From positions 1,984,001 to 2,048,000 of the forward strand of contig NZ_CP046530.1 in the NCBI RefSeq assembly GCF_030408375.1: a stretch of 64,000 nt of DNA. Direction: 5' to 3'. Both the position numbers and the translations under genes were made by a program. Of the stretch, positions 56,188-64,000 are shown piece after piece (position 1 is the first letter of the stretch; each line of letters starts with the position of its first letter). Below the pieces are notes generated by a model. It was not told where the DNA came from and made no database searches. It worked only from the letters and a program-made list of their open reading frames with translations. This DNA is from Corynebacterium afermentans subsp. lipophilum. Lineage in GTDB: Bacteria > Actinomycetota > Actinomycetes > Mycobacteriales > Mycobacteriaceae.

Positions 56188-56985
56188 ATGCGGCTCATCC
56201 ACTGCGCGTGCGGCGACGCGCCCGTCATCCCCGGCGCCCAGCGCTTCGACCTCCCCCGGCACCCCAGCCAGCAGGAACTGAAGTTTTTGACGCAAATCGC
56301 CCGCGAGGTGTTGCCGGAGGATCCCACCCCGTCTTTGGATGAAATTCAGGCCAGCCCGAACGTGTCCCACCTCGGCGAGCCGGCGTTCGCGCCCCAGCGC
56401 CCCGCAGAAGCAGTGCGCGTGATTGTTTCCGGCGACGACCGCGCGCTCGGCCTCGTGCTCACCCGACTCATGCGCGTGGACGTGATGTGGGTGGAGGTCG
56501 GGTACGTGCCCGTGGATAAGCAGTCGCCAGCAGCGCTCGTGTGGGGCGCAGGCGATGTGGCGCTCGCGGTTGAGGGCGTGGTGCAGCCGATGCCCTGCGT
56601 GCGCACGGACTTCGGTGAGGCGGTTGCGGGGTCCGCGGAGCTTTACACCGGCGACGGATCGGCGCCCTACACCGGGGAGATCGTGGTGGATTCGGAGGTG
56701 CTCGTCGGCGGCGGCGGCGAGTACGGCGCACGGCTGGTGCCCACGGTGGACGCGCCCGGGCTGGTCGCGGTCCCTTTCACCAGCCCGCTTGTGCCCACGC
56801 GCCGCTTCCTCCGGCGACTTCCCGTGCGCCGCACCGACTCCTCACGCGTGCTTGCGGGTCGCGCGCTGCAATCAGGGGGCGAGGAGATCGCGGTGCTTAT
56901 CGACGGCACACCACGCCCCCGGCCCGTCTCCCGGGTCACCTTCTACCGCCATTTACGCGACATTCAGAGCGTTCGAGAGCCCTAA
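56188..56985 (+). CDS. Conserved actinobacterial protein beside purA
   Basis: ATG 56188 ([18 protein letters not shown]) gives 265 residues; a GTG at 56179 is also possible, as TATTGT stands just before both. No membrane helix or signal peptide is seen. A central block is [20 protein letters not shown], followed by [13 protein letters not shown] gene of unknown role stands in the same place in mycobacteria (Rv0358, beside purA). I do not recognise an enzymatic motif, though the SGDD-A segment could bind a nucleotide. Confidence 0.72.
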   Translation: MRLIHCACGDAPVIPGAQRFDLPRHPSQQELKFLTQIAREVLPEDPTPSLDEIQASPNVSHLGEPAFAPQRPAEAVRVIVSGDDRALGLVLTRLMRVDVMWVEVGYVPVDKQSPAALVWGAGDVALAVEGVVQPMPCVRTDFGEAVAGSAELYTGDGSAPYTGEIVVDSEVLVGGGGEYGARLVPTVDAPGLVAVPFTSPLVPTRRFLRRLPVRRTDSSRVLAGRALQSGGEEIAVLIDGTPRPRPVSRVTFYRHLRDIQSVREP

Positions 56986-57312
56986 AATCCCAAACGTGAG
57001 TTATCTCACAGTGGGAATTTTGTGGCGTTTGGTTAGCGTTTTGTTACCTCGCCGGTATTTGAAAGTGTTGTAGGTTTTTTCGTTTTCGGCGCCGTCGGCA
57101 GGCAAACGTCCACGTCACGGACACATTCAAGGGGCTACCTGAAACCGAAAGGTTTGTCGCTCGAACGTATGTTCAGTGACCCGAATTTGGACGACCGTCC
57201 AGACGCAGGGGCGGGGCCTTCCCTACATTCGGATTTGTTCCCGCAAGGACCGCTTCAGCCGGAAACTGCGGAGCAAGACAAATTTACTAGCCGAAATCTT
57301 TAAGGAGAAATG
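56986..57312. other. Leader region of the PRC-barrel/DUF2382 gene
   Basis: No gene is seen in this 327-bp stretch. Near the left end, CCC...GTGAG-TTAT-CTCAC...GGG (about 57000-57022) followed by AATTTT is a likely terminator of the preceding gene. A LexA-like box lies at 57161. The long untranslated region and lower GC content suggest several promoters, but no -35/-10 pair can be assigned with confidence. Confidence 0.55.
57161..57176. promoter_or_regulatory. Candidate LexA box
   Basis: TCGAACGTATGTTCAG matches the corynebacterial/mycobacterial LexA consensus (TCGAA...TGTTCGA) at most conserved positions; the last two bases and one inner base differ. It is about 135 bases upstream of the PRC-barrel gene. 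Confidence 0.5.
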
Positions 57313-58179
57313 ATGGCTGACTTCAACCGCATCGAGGACCTGGCAAACGCTACCGCTTACGACGTCGACGGCGACAAGGTTGGCGGCGTCAAGGACGTTT
57401 ACGTCAACGACACCACCGGCCAGCCGGACTTCGTTTCCGTCAACCACGGCCTCTTCGGCGGCGGCGACTCCATCGTCCCGCTGCGCGGCCACACCCTGCG
57501 TGACGGCGAGCTGCACCTCGCATTCCCGAAGGACCGCATCGAGGACGCACCGGATCTGGACGAGAACGGCCACCTCACCACCGAGGACCAGGACGCGTTC
57601 TACCGTCACTACGGCCTCGAGAACACCGAGGACGTGACCACCTACGAGACCGGTAACCGCTTCGCAGAGACCGGCGCCGCAGGTGCTGCTGGCGCGGGTG
57701 CTGGTTACGCAGCGGGCGAGCGCACCGACGTCGACACCGAGCGTCGCGACGTCGCTGATGCTGACCGCCGCGATGTCGCTGACAACGGCGAGATCGTCCG
57801 CTCCGAGGAGCAGCTGAACGTCTCCAAGGACCGCGTCGAGACCGGCGAGGTTCGCCTGCGCAAGTACGTTGTCAACGAGACCGAGACCGTTGAGGTTCCG
57901 GTTGAGCGCGAAGAGGTCCGCGTTGTCCGCGAGCCGATCACCGACGCTGACCGTGCCAACTACGACGGCAACATCGGCGAGCAGGAAGCATCCGTCACCC
58001 TCTCCGAGGACCGCGTGAACGTTTCCAAGGAGTCCGTCCCGGTGGAGAAGGTCTCCCTGGAGAAGGACACCGTCCGCGACACCGAGCGCGTCTCCGAGGA
58101 CGTCCGCAAGGAGCGCTTCGAGACCGACGGTGTTGTCGAGGGCGACGTCGAGGGCGACATCGACACCAACAAGCGCTAA
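57313..58179 (+). CDS. PRC-barrel and DUF2382 stress protein
   Basis: Two ATGs stand in tandem; ATG 57313 is five bases after AAGGAG and is the better start, giving 288 residues. An N-terminal PRC-barrel (about 1-95, DVDGDKVGGVKDVYVNDTTG) is followed by an Ala/Gly linker and a DUF2382 (YsnF/AvaK) domain with the repeated pattern RSEEQLNVSKDRVETGEVRL and SEDRVNVSKESVPVEKV. Proteins of this family are general stress proteins of unknown action. Many codons end in C/T with GAG and AAG, suggesting high expression. Confidence 0.88.
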   Translation: MADFNRIEDLANATAYDVDGDKVGGVKDVYVNDTTGQPDFVSVNHGLFGGGDSIVPLRGHTLRDGELHLAFPKDRIEDAPDLDENGHLTTEDQDAFYRHYGLENTEDVTTYETGNRFAETGAAGAAGAGAGYAAGERTDVDTERRDVADADRRDVADNGEIVRSEEQLNVSKDRVETGEVRLRKYVVNETETVEVPVEREEVRVVREPITDADRANYDGNIGEQEASVTLSEDRVNVSKESVPVEKVSLEKDTVRDTERVSEDVRKERFETDGVVEGDVEGDIDTNKR

Positions 58180-58203
58180 ACACTCGGCGCTAGTTAGCTC
58201 AGG

Positions 58204-58236
58204 CCCCGGCTGGGATTTCCTCCCAGCCGGGGTTTT
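58204..58236. terminator. Rho-independent terminator after the DUF2382 gene
   Basis: A perfect 12-bp stem CCCCGGCTGGGA with a TTTCC loop and following TTTT lies 24 bases past the stop codon; it may also end the FUSC transcript coming from the right. Confidence 0.93.
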
Positions 58237-58253
58237 GCTGTGCGGGCTGGGCG

Positions 58254-59426
58254 CTAGTCGAAGTCGAAGGCTTCCGGCTCTACCTTCGGTGTCATCGAGG
58301 TTGGCGCAAGCGCCGCGAGCGCCGACTCGTTGGACATGCCGCACACCATCAGCAGATCCACAATCAGGGAGCGGGTCTGCGCCAAGATGGCGTACGCGGA
58401 GAGCACGCCGTCTTCCGGGATGACGTCCATGCCAGCCTCCTGGGCGGCCTGACGCAGCTCGTTGACGCACTGTGGGATCACGGTGGCCTGGGTGACGCGA
58501 GAGTTGACGTCGTAGACCTCGGAAAGTTCCAGGCACACCTGGGAAAGGGTGTCCAGGAGTTGGATTTGCGCGGGGGTGGCGGAATCGTTGTCGTTGGCAA
58601 GCACGGCCGCCCTACGCGCCAACACGCGAGTCGTGCGCACCGCATTATCAACGGGCGGGATCACGCGCGCGAGCGAATTGATGTAGCGGCGCGTGCCCCA
58701 CAGAAACGGCGAGACTCGCGACGTCTCCTGGCCAGCCTTAATGGCAGCCGCGAGGTCGTCGATACCGGTCTGAGTGCCGCGGATCAAGTCGAGAGCTTCG
58801 TCGATGCTCGAGGGGTCGTTGTCGCGCAGCCCGTCCGAGACGTCGTCGAGCACCGACGACATGATGCCCAGCACCTTGGACACCTCCGCGCGGGCCGACT
58901 GCATCGGTGCCTGAGGGATCAGCGCGATAGTGGCCAACGCGACCAGGCAGCCGATGATCGCGTCCACGGTGCGGTCAATACCCGTGACTTCAGCGTCCGG
59001 CGGCATGATCGTCGCGATCAGGATCGCACCGATCGCGGCCTGGTTGTTCACCAGGATCGAACTGGACAGAAACGATGCAATAAGCAGCGACCCAGCGACG
59101 ATGACCGCGATCTGCCAGCCGCCGTCGCCGAGCCGGTAAAAGATAAGGTCGCCCACGAGAACGCCGAGGATGCAACCGAGCGCCATATCCAGAGACTTAG
59201 AGACGCGATCCCCGCCCGTCATACCGATAATGATGACCACGCTGATCGGGGCGAAAAACGGGCGCGGGTGGCCGGCAACGTCGCGCGCCAAGAAATAGGC
59301 CAAGCCCGCCGCCAGACCGATCTGCATAATCGGGAGCAGACGCTTACGCACACGCTTCAGGCGCGCCTGCACCGACTTATCTACCTGTTGAAGACGCTCC
59401 CGCGTACCCATCCTCTGCTTCGCCAT
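58254..59426 (-). CDS. FUSC-family membrane protein
   Basis: ATG 59426 (MAKQRMGTRERLQQ) follows a TAGACT box by eight bases; the longer frame to 59561 overlaps the fba terminator and is unlikely. Of 390 residues, 35-165 hold about six helices (IMQIGLAAGLAYFLARDVAG, IGMTGGDRVSKSLDMALGCI, LIATIMPPDAEVTGIDRTVD) and the rest is a soluble helical domain. This is the half-size FUSC/aromatic-acid exporter layout. Substrate is unknown. Confidence 0.85.
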   Translation of the reverse strand: MAKQRMGTRERLQQVDKSVQARLKRVRKRLLPIMQIGLAAGLAYFLARDVAGHPRPFFAPISVVIIIGMTGGDRVSKSLDMALGCILGVLVGDLIFYRLGDGGWQIAVIVAGSLLIASFLSSSILVNNQAAIGAILIATIMPPDAEVTGIDRTVDAIIGCLVALATIALIPQAPMQSARAEVSKVLGIMSSVLDDVSDGLRDNDPSSIDEALDLIRGTQTGIDDLAAAIKAGQETSRVSPFLWGTRRYINSLARVIPPVDNAVRTTRVLARRAAVLANDNDSATPAQIQLLDTLSQVCLELSEVYDVNSRVTQATVIPQCVNELRQAAQEAGMDVIPEDGVLSAYAILAQTRSLIVDLLMVCGMSNESALAALAPTSMTPKVEPEAFDFD

Positions 59427-59470
59427 GGTTAGACAGTCTAGGCGGGAGGGCAACCGGATCCGGGCAAACG

Positions 59471-59498
59471 AAAAACCTCCGGGGAGGGCCGGAGGTTT
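59471..59498 (-). terminator. Rho-independent terminator of fba
   Basis: On the minus strand AAACCTCCGG-CCCTCC-CCGGAGGTTT is followed by further T residues, 21 bases after the fba stop. A copy of CGTCGAYARGC (59499-59509) fills the space between stop codon and stem. Confidence 0.92.
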
Positions 59499-59518
59499 CG
59501 TCGATAAGCAAGGAGTGC

Positions 59519-60553
59519 TTACTTCGACACGGACTTCCCCACGGAGTGGAGGTCCTGGCACGCCTCGATGACGCGCTCGGACATGGCCTGCTCGGCCTTC
59601 TTCAGGTAGGAGCGAGGGTCGTAGGTCTTCTTGTTGCCCACCTCACCGTCGATCTTGAGCACACCGTCGTAGTTGGAGAACATGTGCGCCGCGACCGGGC
59701 GGGTGAACGCGTACTGGGTGTCGGTGTCCACGTTCATCTTGATCACGCCGTAGCGCAGGGCCTCCTCGATCTTCTCCTTCTCGGAGCCGGAACCGCCGTG
59801 GAAGACGAAGTCGAAAGGCTGGGCGCCCTCGTCCAAGCCGAGCTTGCGGGCGGCGACCTTCTGGCCCATGTCCAGGACCTCCGGACGCAGCTTCACGTTG
59901 CCCGGCTTGTACACGCCGTGGACGTTGCCGAAGGTAGCCGCCAGCAGGTAGCGGCCGTTCTCGCCGGTGCCGAGGGCGTCAACGGTCTTCTCAAAATCAG
60001 CCTCGTTGGTGTACAGGTTCGCGCCGGCCTTCGCCTCAACGCCGTCCTCTTCGCCACCGACGACGCCGATCTCCACCTCGAGGATGATGTTCGCGGCCTT
60101 CGTCTTCGCCAGCAGCTCCTGGGCGATCTCCAGGTTCTCGTCGATCGGCACCGCGGAGCCGTCCCACATGTGGGACTGGAACAGCGGCAGCTCGCCGCGG
60201 TCCACGCGCTCCTGGGAGACGGCGATGAGCGGACGGACGTACTCGTCCAGCACTTCCTTCTGGCAGTGGTCAGTGTGCAGCGCGATGTTGACGTCGTAGT
60301 GCTGCGCCACCTCGTGCGCGAACGCCGCCAGCGCTTTTGCGCCCGCAACCTTGTTCTTCACGCCCAGGCCGGAGCCGAACTCAGCGCCGCCGAGGGAGAA
60401 CTGGATGATGCCGTCAGACTCCGCCTCAGCGAAACCCTTGATTGCCGCGTTGATGGTCTCCGACGAGGTGCAGTTGATCGCCGGGAAAGCGAAGCCGCCC
60501 TTCTTGGCGGTGTCCAGCATCTGGTTGTAGACCTCGGGGGTTGCGATAGGCAT
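59519..60553 (-). CDS. fba: Class II fructose-bisphosphate aldolase
   Basis: The 344-residue protein has the class II motifs: HTDHCQKEVLDEYV with zinc His, EVEIGVVGGEEDGV, and FVFHGGSGSEKEKI. AGGAGG stands eight bases before the ATG. Zn-dependent cleavage of fructose-1,6-bisphosphate in glycolysis. A single-gene transcript is likely, as a terminator follows and 49 bp separate it from the GH76 gene upstream. Confidence 0.97.
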   Translation of the reverse strand: MPIATPEVYNQMLDTAKKGGFAFPAINCTSSETINAAIKGFAEAESDGIIQFSLGGAEFGSGLGVKNKVAGAKALAAFAHEVAQHYDVNIALHTDHCQKEVLDEYVRPLIAVSQERVDRGELPLFQSHMWDGSAVPIDENLEIAQELLAKTKAANIILEVEIGVVGGEEDGVEAKAGANLYTNEADFEKTVDALGTGENGRYLLAATFGNVHGVYKPGNVKLRPEVLDMGQKVAARKLGLDEGAQPFDFVFHGGSGSEKEKIEEALRYGVIKMNVDTDTQYAFTRPVAAHMFSNYDGVLKIDGEVGNKKTYDPRSYLKKAEQAMSERVIEACQDLHSVGKSVSK

Positions 60554-60602
60554 GGAAATCCTCCTGCTAGGGGGTTGCAGTTACGTCCCCAGTATGCCCG
60601 TT

Positions 60603-61799
60603 TTACGCCTGCGCTGCAGCCACCCTCGCCGCCGCCTCCAGCAGCATCCAGCCGGAAAGTTGGACGGACAGGTCGCGCTCGTCGATACGCACAAGCCCCA
60701 CCGCCTCGCTTATCGACGAAGGCCCGAGCCCGTAGTTGTGCGGCAACTTCGCATCCTGCGTCCACTCCGCGGCGAACACCGGCAAACCGTCCACCTCAAG
60801 GCGGTGCGACCACAGCGAATCCGCCGACTGCATCACCAGTCGCGCCGCGATCTTGCGGGTGGCGATGTTCTCCTTCGAATCCTCCGGCAGCCGCAGCGCC
60901 ACCTCCGCCAGGTAGCGCGCGAGGATGCCCTTGAACAGGCCGCCGTCGCCCTCCCCGGACTCCTCCGGCGGGCTCAGCAACACACCCTGCGGGGTGGCCA
61001 GGTTCAGCGCCACCGACTGCACGATCGCGCGGATGTGGGTGATGTAAAACATCGACGCGTCCGCGCGCTCGGAGTAGACGAAGGAATCGATCTGCTCGTT
61101 GTACGCCAGGCCGACGTCCTCACGCAGCGCGAGCGCGATTTCGAGGCTCGCGCCAAGTGCGGTGCCCTGGTTGTAGGTGTAAATCTTATCGACGACCTCC
61201 GGTCCGCTCATGCGCATCCGGACGCCATCGTCGAGCAGGCCGTCCTCGCGCACCAGATTGTCGAAGATCCAGTCCACAATCTCGCGCGCCTTATCCAGGC
61301 GGCCCGTGCGGGCGAACAGCAACGCCGCAGTGGCATTCGACGGCACGTTGTAGAACGTCTCGCCGCCTCGCCAGGGCAACACGCCGGTGACCGGGTCGAT
61401 GCCCGCGAGCAGGTCAAACTCCAGATCGTCCAAGTGGCGGTTGCGTTTGATCCCGCCAATGCTGGTCGCGCGGTTCCACGCCAGCGCCAGCCACGCCTTG
61501 TCGTCGTAGTGGACGTTAGTGAGCAGCTTGCCCCGGTTGCGGCGCTGCACCCCGCGCAGCGTATCCGCGATCCGGCGGCGGCGGGCCTTCGTCTCACGAC
61601 GGGTGGCGGCGTCGACCTGGCAATCCAGGTACTGCGCCTGCCACCAGTAGTGCCAGTGCCAAAACAGGCGGTCTTTCGGGCCCGGCGGCCACGCCACCAC
61701 CGCCAGATTCGTTTGGGGCAAGCCCCAGAGCTTTTGCGCGTGGCGTTCATTTACGGCAGATTCAGCCAGGTCAGCGCGGTGCGCCCACGTTTCCGGCAC
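60603..61799 (-). CDS. Glycoside hydrolase family 76-like protein
   Basis: GTG 61799 (VPETWAHRADLAESAVNERH) has GAGGAG six bases upstream; a frame to 61862 lacks such a site. The 398-residue protein shows the GH76 alpha-1,6-mannanase-like pattern YTYNQGTALGASLEIA with WLALAWNRATS and an (alpha/alpha) barrel character. No signal peptide is present, so it may be cytoplasmic, as is Rv0365c, which also lies near fba. The catalytic Asp pair of GH76 (usually DD) appears as LLDDGVRMR or LDDLEFD; I am not sure which. Function may be in glycan turnover. Confidence 0.82.
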   Translation of the reverse strand: MPETWAHRADLAESAVNERHAQKLWGLPQTNLAVVAWPPGPKDRLFWHWHYWWQAQYLDCQVDAATRRETKARRRRIADTLRGVQRRNRGKLLTNVHYDDKAWLALAWNRATSIGGIKRNRHLDDLEFDLLAGIDPVTGVLPWRGGETFYNVPSNATAALLFARTGRLDKAREIVDWIFDNLVREDGLLDDGVRMRMSGPEVVDKIYTYNQGTALGASLEIALALREDVGLAYNEQIDSFVYSERADASMFYITHIRAIVQSVALNLATPQGVLLSPPEESGEGDGGLFKGILARYLAEVALRLPEDSKENIATRKIAARLVMQSADSLWSHRLEVDGLPVFAAEWTQDAKLPHNYGLGPSSISEAVGLVRIDERDLSVQLSGWMLLEAAARVAAAQA

Positions 61800-61947
61800 T
61801 AAGGACTCCTCAAATTCAAACGGTTCGTACCTATATTGCCAGAGGCGCCGGTTTTGTTTCACCGGTTCTGGCGGGTTTTAGGGCTTTCGACCGCCCGACT
61901 AACCGAAATATGCGCAAATCTGGCCGCCCAGATAGGAAGGCCCACCG

Positions 61948-62610
61948 CTACCACGCCTGGGAGAGATCCGCGTGCTGGCGGACCCAGGCGTGCATGGCGA
62001 TGCCGGCGGCCACCCCCGCGTTGATGGACCGGGTGGAGCCGAACTGGGCGATCGAGCAGGTCATCACCGCCGCCTGCTGGGCGGCTTCGGTTACGCCTGG
62101 TCCCTCCTGACCAAACAGCAGGACGCACTCGCGGGGAAGCTCGGCGGTCTCCAGCGGCACGGAGCCTGGAGTGTTGTCGATAGCGACTACCGGGATCCCC
62201 TCCGCGGCGGCCCATTCCATGAGGTCGGCAACCGTTTCGTGGTGGCGGATGTGCTGGTAGCGGTCCGTGACCATGGCGCCGCGCCGGTTCCACCGCTTGC
62301 GCCCGACAATGTGCACCTCGCGGGCCAGAAAGGCGTTGGCGGTGCGCACGACGGTGCCGATGTTCATGTCGTTTTCGAAGTTCTCGATGGCCACGTGGAA
62401 GGGGTGGCGGCGCTGGTCAAGGTCCTCGACGACCGCATCCAGCGACCAGTAGCGGTACGCGTCAACGACGTTGCGGCGGTCGCCGTCGCGGAGAAACTCC
62501 GGGTCGTAGCGGGGGTCTTCGGGCCACTGACCTTCCCAGGGGCCAACACCGTGGCGGCCCTCGTTCCACTCGGTGGGGCCGCGGAGCTCATCGTTGGACG
62601 AGTTGGACAC
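61948..62610 (-). CDS. SpoU/TrmH-family RNA methyltransferase
   Basis: The start is set at GTG 62610 (VSNSSNDELRGPTEWNEG), ten bases after the pyrE stop; the frame from 62697 lies inside pyrE. The 220-residue protein has the SPOUT motifs NIGTVVRTANAF, LLFGQEGPGV and SIAQFGSTRSINAGVAAGI. It methylates a 2'-OH in tRNA or rRNA with SAM; the target cannot be told. The operon runs from the truncated gene through pyrE to this gene. Confidence 0.92.
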   Translation of the reverse strand: MSNSSNDELRGPTEWNEGRHGVGPWEGQWPEDPRYDPEFLRDGDRRNVVDAYRYWSLDAVVEDLDQRRHPFHVAIENFENDMNIGTVVRTANAFLAREVHIVGRKRWNRRGAMVTDRYQHIRHHETVADLMEWAAAEGIPVVAIDNTPGSVPLETAELPRECVLLFGQEGPGVTEAAQQAAVMTCSIAQFGSTRSINAGVAAGIAMHAWVRQHADLSQAW

Positions 62611-62620
62611 GTTAGGCGAG

Positions 62621-63148
62621 TTAGGCAAGGCCGAGGTCTTCGAGTCCGAGGAGGAAACGGTACTCCAGGCCGGCGTCGCGGAGCACCTGGTCGGCACCGG
62701 TCGCGCGGTCGACGACGGTGGCCACCGCGACCACCTCAGCGCCCTCCTCGCGGCAAGCCTCGACGGCGGTCAGCGGCGAGTTGCCGGTGGTTGTGGTGTC
62801 CTCGACCACCAGCACGCGCTTGCCCTTGATGGACGGACCCTCGATGCGGCGCTGCATGCCGTGCTTCTTCGCTTCCTTGCGCACCACGAAGGAGTCGATC
62901 GGGCGGCCGGGGGCGTGCATGACGGCGGTGGCCACCGGGTCGGCGCCCAGGGTGAGGCCGCCGACGGCGTCGAAATCCAGGTCGTCCGTGAGCTCGCGCA
63001 GCAGCTGGCCAATCAGCGGGCTGGCCTCGTGGTGCAGCGTCGCGCGGCGCAGATCCACGTAGTAGTCCGCCTCCTTGCCCGAAGACAGGGTCACCTTGCC
63101 GTGCACCACTGCCAGCTCCTTGACCAGATCAGCGAGTTTTTCTTTCAT
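62621..63148 (-). CDS. pyrE: Orotate phosphoribosyltransferase
   Basis: The 175-residue protein has the PRPP-binding motif VLVVEDTTTTGNS and the substrate part TLSSGKEADYYVDLR. It makes OMP from orotate and PRPP in pyrimidine synthesis. The ATG is four bases past the stop of the preceding gene, so it is translated in an operon. Confidence 0.97.
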   Translation of the reverse strand: MKEKLADLVKELAVVHGKVTLSSGKEADYYVDLRRATLHHEASPLIGQLLRELTDDLDFDAVGGLTLGADPVATAVMHAPGRPIDSFVVRKEAKKHGMQRRIEGPSIKGKRVLVVEDTTTTGNSPLTAVEACREEGAEVVAVATVVDRATGADQVLRDAGLEYRFLLGLEDLGLA

Positions 63149-63152
63149 CGTT

Positions 63153-64000
63153 TTACTCCTTATCGTCGAAAATTGAGCTCGGGCCCTGCATGCGGCGCAC
63201 CCGGGTCAGGTCCACCACGCGACGCTCGTCGCCGGCGATGGCTTCCACGTCGTCGCCGCCGATGGTGTGGTCTGCCACCTCGCCGCGCTCGCCACCGGTG
63301 GTGCGGGTGGGCAGCTCCACGGGGTCCTCCGGGCGCTGCATCACCGGCTCGTCCGCCGCCTCTGGCGCCGCCGCGGGGGCGTGTCCTGGGATTTCGCGGG
63401 TGGGGAATGGGAGGTGCAGCGGGGTGTCGTCGATAGGCGGAAGCGTCCGGGCCGCATCCGCGAGCAGCGCCAGGGGCGCGAGGGTGGCGTCCCAATCTTG
63501 CGGGGTGGCGTCGCGGCCCAGCTGGGCAATGGCCCACGCGCCCTCGAACCAGACTGCCTGCACGGCGGCGGGAAGTTGCTCGAGTGCGGTGAGCACTCGC
63601 CTATCGACGAACCTCCGGCCCGCCCCCGCCTGCGTCGCAAAACACGTGAACCCATGGTGCGTATCCAGCTCCACCAGATCGACGGAGCCTTCCGCCGCGA
63701 AATCCGTGCGGCGGAAATCCACCACGGCGCTGGTTTCGGCGCCGGTGCCCATGGCGATGACGGTGGCTTCGCCCAGGTCCGCCACGTGCGCGTCGTGCCC
63801 GTAGGCGGCGCCGGTGGCAACGTTTCGGGCGGGCGCTCCCCCGGCGGCGGCGCCGCGCGACCACTCGCTGGCCAGCATGTCGTCGCTGGACGCAAAGGCG
63901 TAGCCGTGCTCGCGGGCCCAGGCGCGGCGGGCGCGTTTGCTGGGCTTGGCGGGTTTGGCGGGTTTTTCGGGGTGTGTGCTGCGCTCACGGGAGTCCGACG
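63153..64000 (-). CDS. Conserved actinobacterial protein, 5' end outside the window
   Basis: The frame is open to the right edge, so the gene's start is missing; about 282 residues are seen. The visible N-part is Lys/Pro/Ala-rich (PEKPAKPAKPSKRARR), then AWAREHGYAFASSDDMLASE and GAAYGHDAHVADLGEATVIA, VVDFRRTDFAAEG. This resembles a family beside pyrE in mycobacteria (Rv0383c-like). No catalytic motif is recognised. Two copies of the CGTCGAYARGC motif occur, 170 bases apart and in opposite orientation. Confidence 0.7.
   Translation of the reverse strand, partial: SDSRERSTHPEKPAKPAKPSKRARRAWAREHGYAFASSDDMLASEWSRGAAAGGAPARNVATGAAYGHDAHVADLGEATVIAMGTGAETSAVVDFRRTDFAAEGSVDLVELDTHHGFTCFATQAGAGRRFVDRRVLTALEQLPAAVQAVWFEGAWAIAQLGRDATPQDWDATLAPLALLADAARTLPPIDDTPLHLPFPTREIPGHAPAAAPEAADEPVMQRPEDPVELPTRTTGGERGEVADHTIGGDDVEAIAGDERRVVDLTRVRRMQGPSSIFDDKE

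Noticed and set aside
58137..58198. Additional small gene after the DUF2382 gene
   Set aside because: The short frames read through the strong terminator at 58204-58236 and have no ribosome site.

Overview
The window is a GC-rich actinobacterial chromosome segment, most likely from a Corynebacterium. The pointers are the tiny PorA/PorH-type cell-wall channel peptides between a PPK2 polyphosphate kinase and a stand-alone groEL, the glnX-glnH-pknG operon, a SpaH-type sortase-assembled pilus, an Mrp antiporter with fused A/B subunits, and many start codons that directly follow a -10 hexamer (leaderless mRNAs). Several blocks match the gene order I recall from Mycobacterium tuberculosis: YbdK ligase / LytR_C / DUF3263 / def / GNAT / xth, and fba / GH76 / trmH / pyrE / Rv0383c-like. 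The species cannot be named from the sequence alone.

Layout. 0-4 kb: the end of a hexapeptide-repeat acyltransferase and two small minus-strand modules that look like toxin-antitoxin remnants or systems (a TacA-like 47-residue peptide with a 140-residue partner, and a nucleotidyltransferase pair), enclosing a membrane-anchored low-complexity protein and a sortase. 4-16 kb: a minus-strand surface island with a giant LPETG adhesin rich in repeats, a SpaH-type major pilin, an LAYTG minor pilin, a class C sortase and a membrane-tethered metallophosphoesterase. 16-21 kb: ppk2, porHA, groEL with two CIRCE operators, and an M20 dipeptidase. 21.5-28 kb: the mrpABCDEFG cation/proton antiporter operon. 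28-35 kb: YbdK-type glutamate-cysteine ligase, LytR_C protein, DUF3263 regulator, peptide deformylase, an LADTG cell-wall protein, a shortened GNAT, exonuclease III and cardiolipin synthase. 35-38.5 kb: an AbiEi/DUF559 nuclease-like gene bracketed by two copies of a palindromic element, then an ABC exporter with a NUDIX gene. 38.6-43.4 kb: glnX-glnH-pknG, which links amino-acid sensing to 2-oxoglutarate metabolism. 43.6-50 kb: a two-gene operon for a long surface stalk protein and a membrane-tethered zinc metalloprotease. 50-57 kb: ackA-pta, purT, purA and a conserved unknown. 57-64 kb: a stress-type PRC-barrel/DUF2382 protein, FUSC transporter, fba, GH76 hydrolase, trmH, pyrE and a truncated conserved gene.

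Two features are not explained by the genes. First, an 11-mer, CGTCGAYARGC, occurs exactly 21 times by my reading (11 on plus, 10 on minus) where chance predicts about 0.1-0.2. It lies both inside and between genes, in several reading frames, and several coding copies use ATA, AGG or CTA codons. It resembles an uptake-type or HIP-type genome signature. Second, at least eight intergenic sites hold compound palindromes made of two to eight copies of a short unit arranged as direct and inverted repeats. Units mostly differ between sites, but the architecture recurs. Three sites share a GATGGTGAA unit, and two of those flank the AbiEi/DUF559 gene. No tRNA, rRNA, IS element, prophage or CRISPR array was found.
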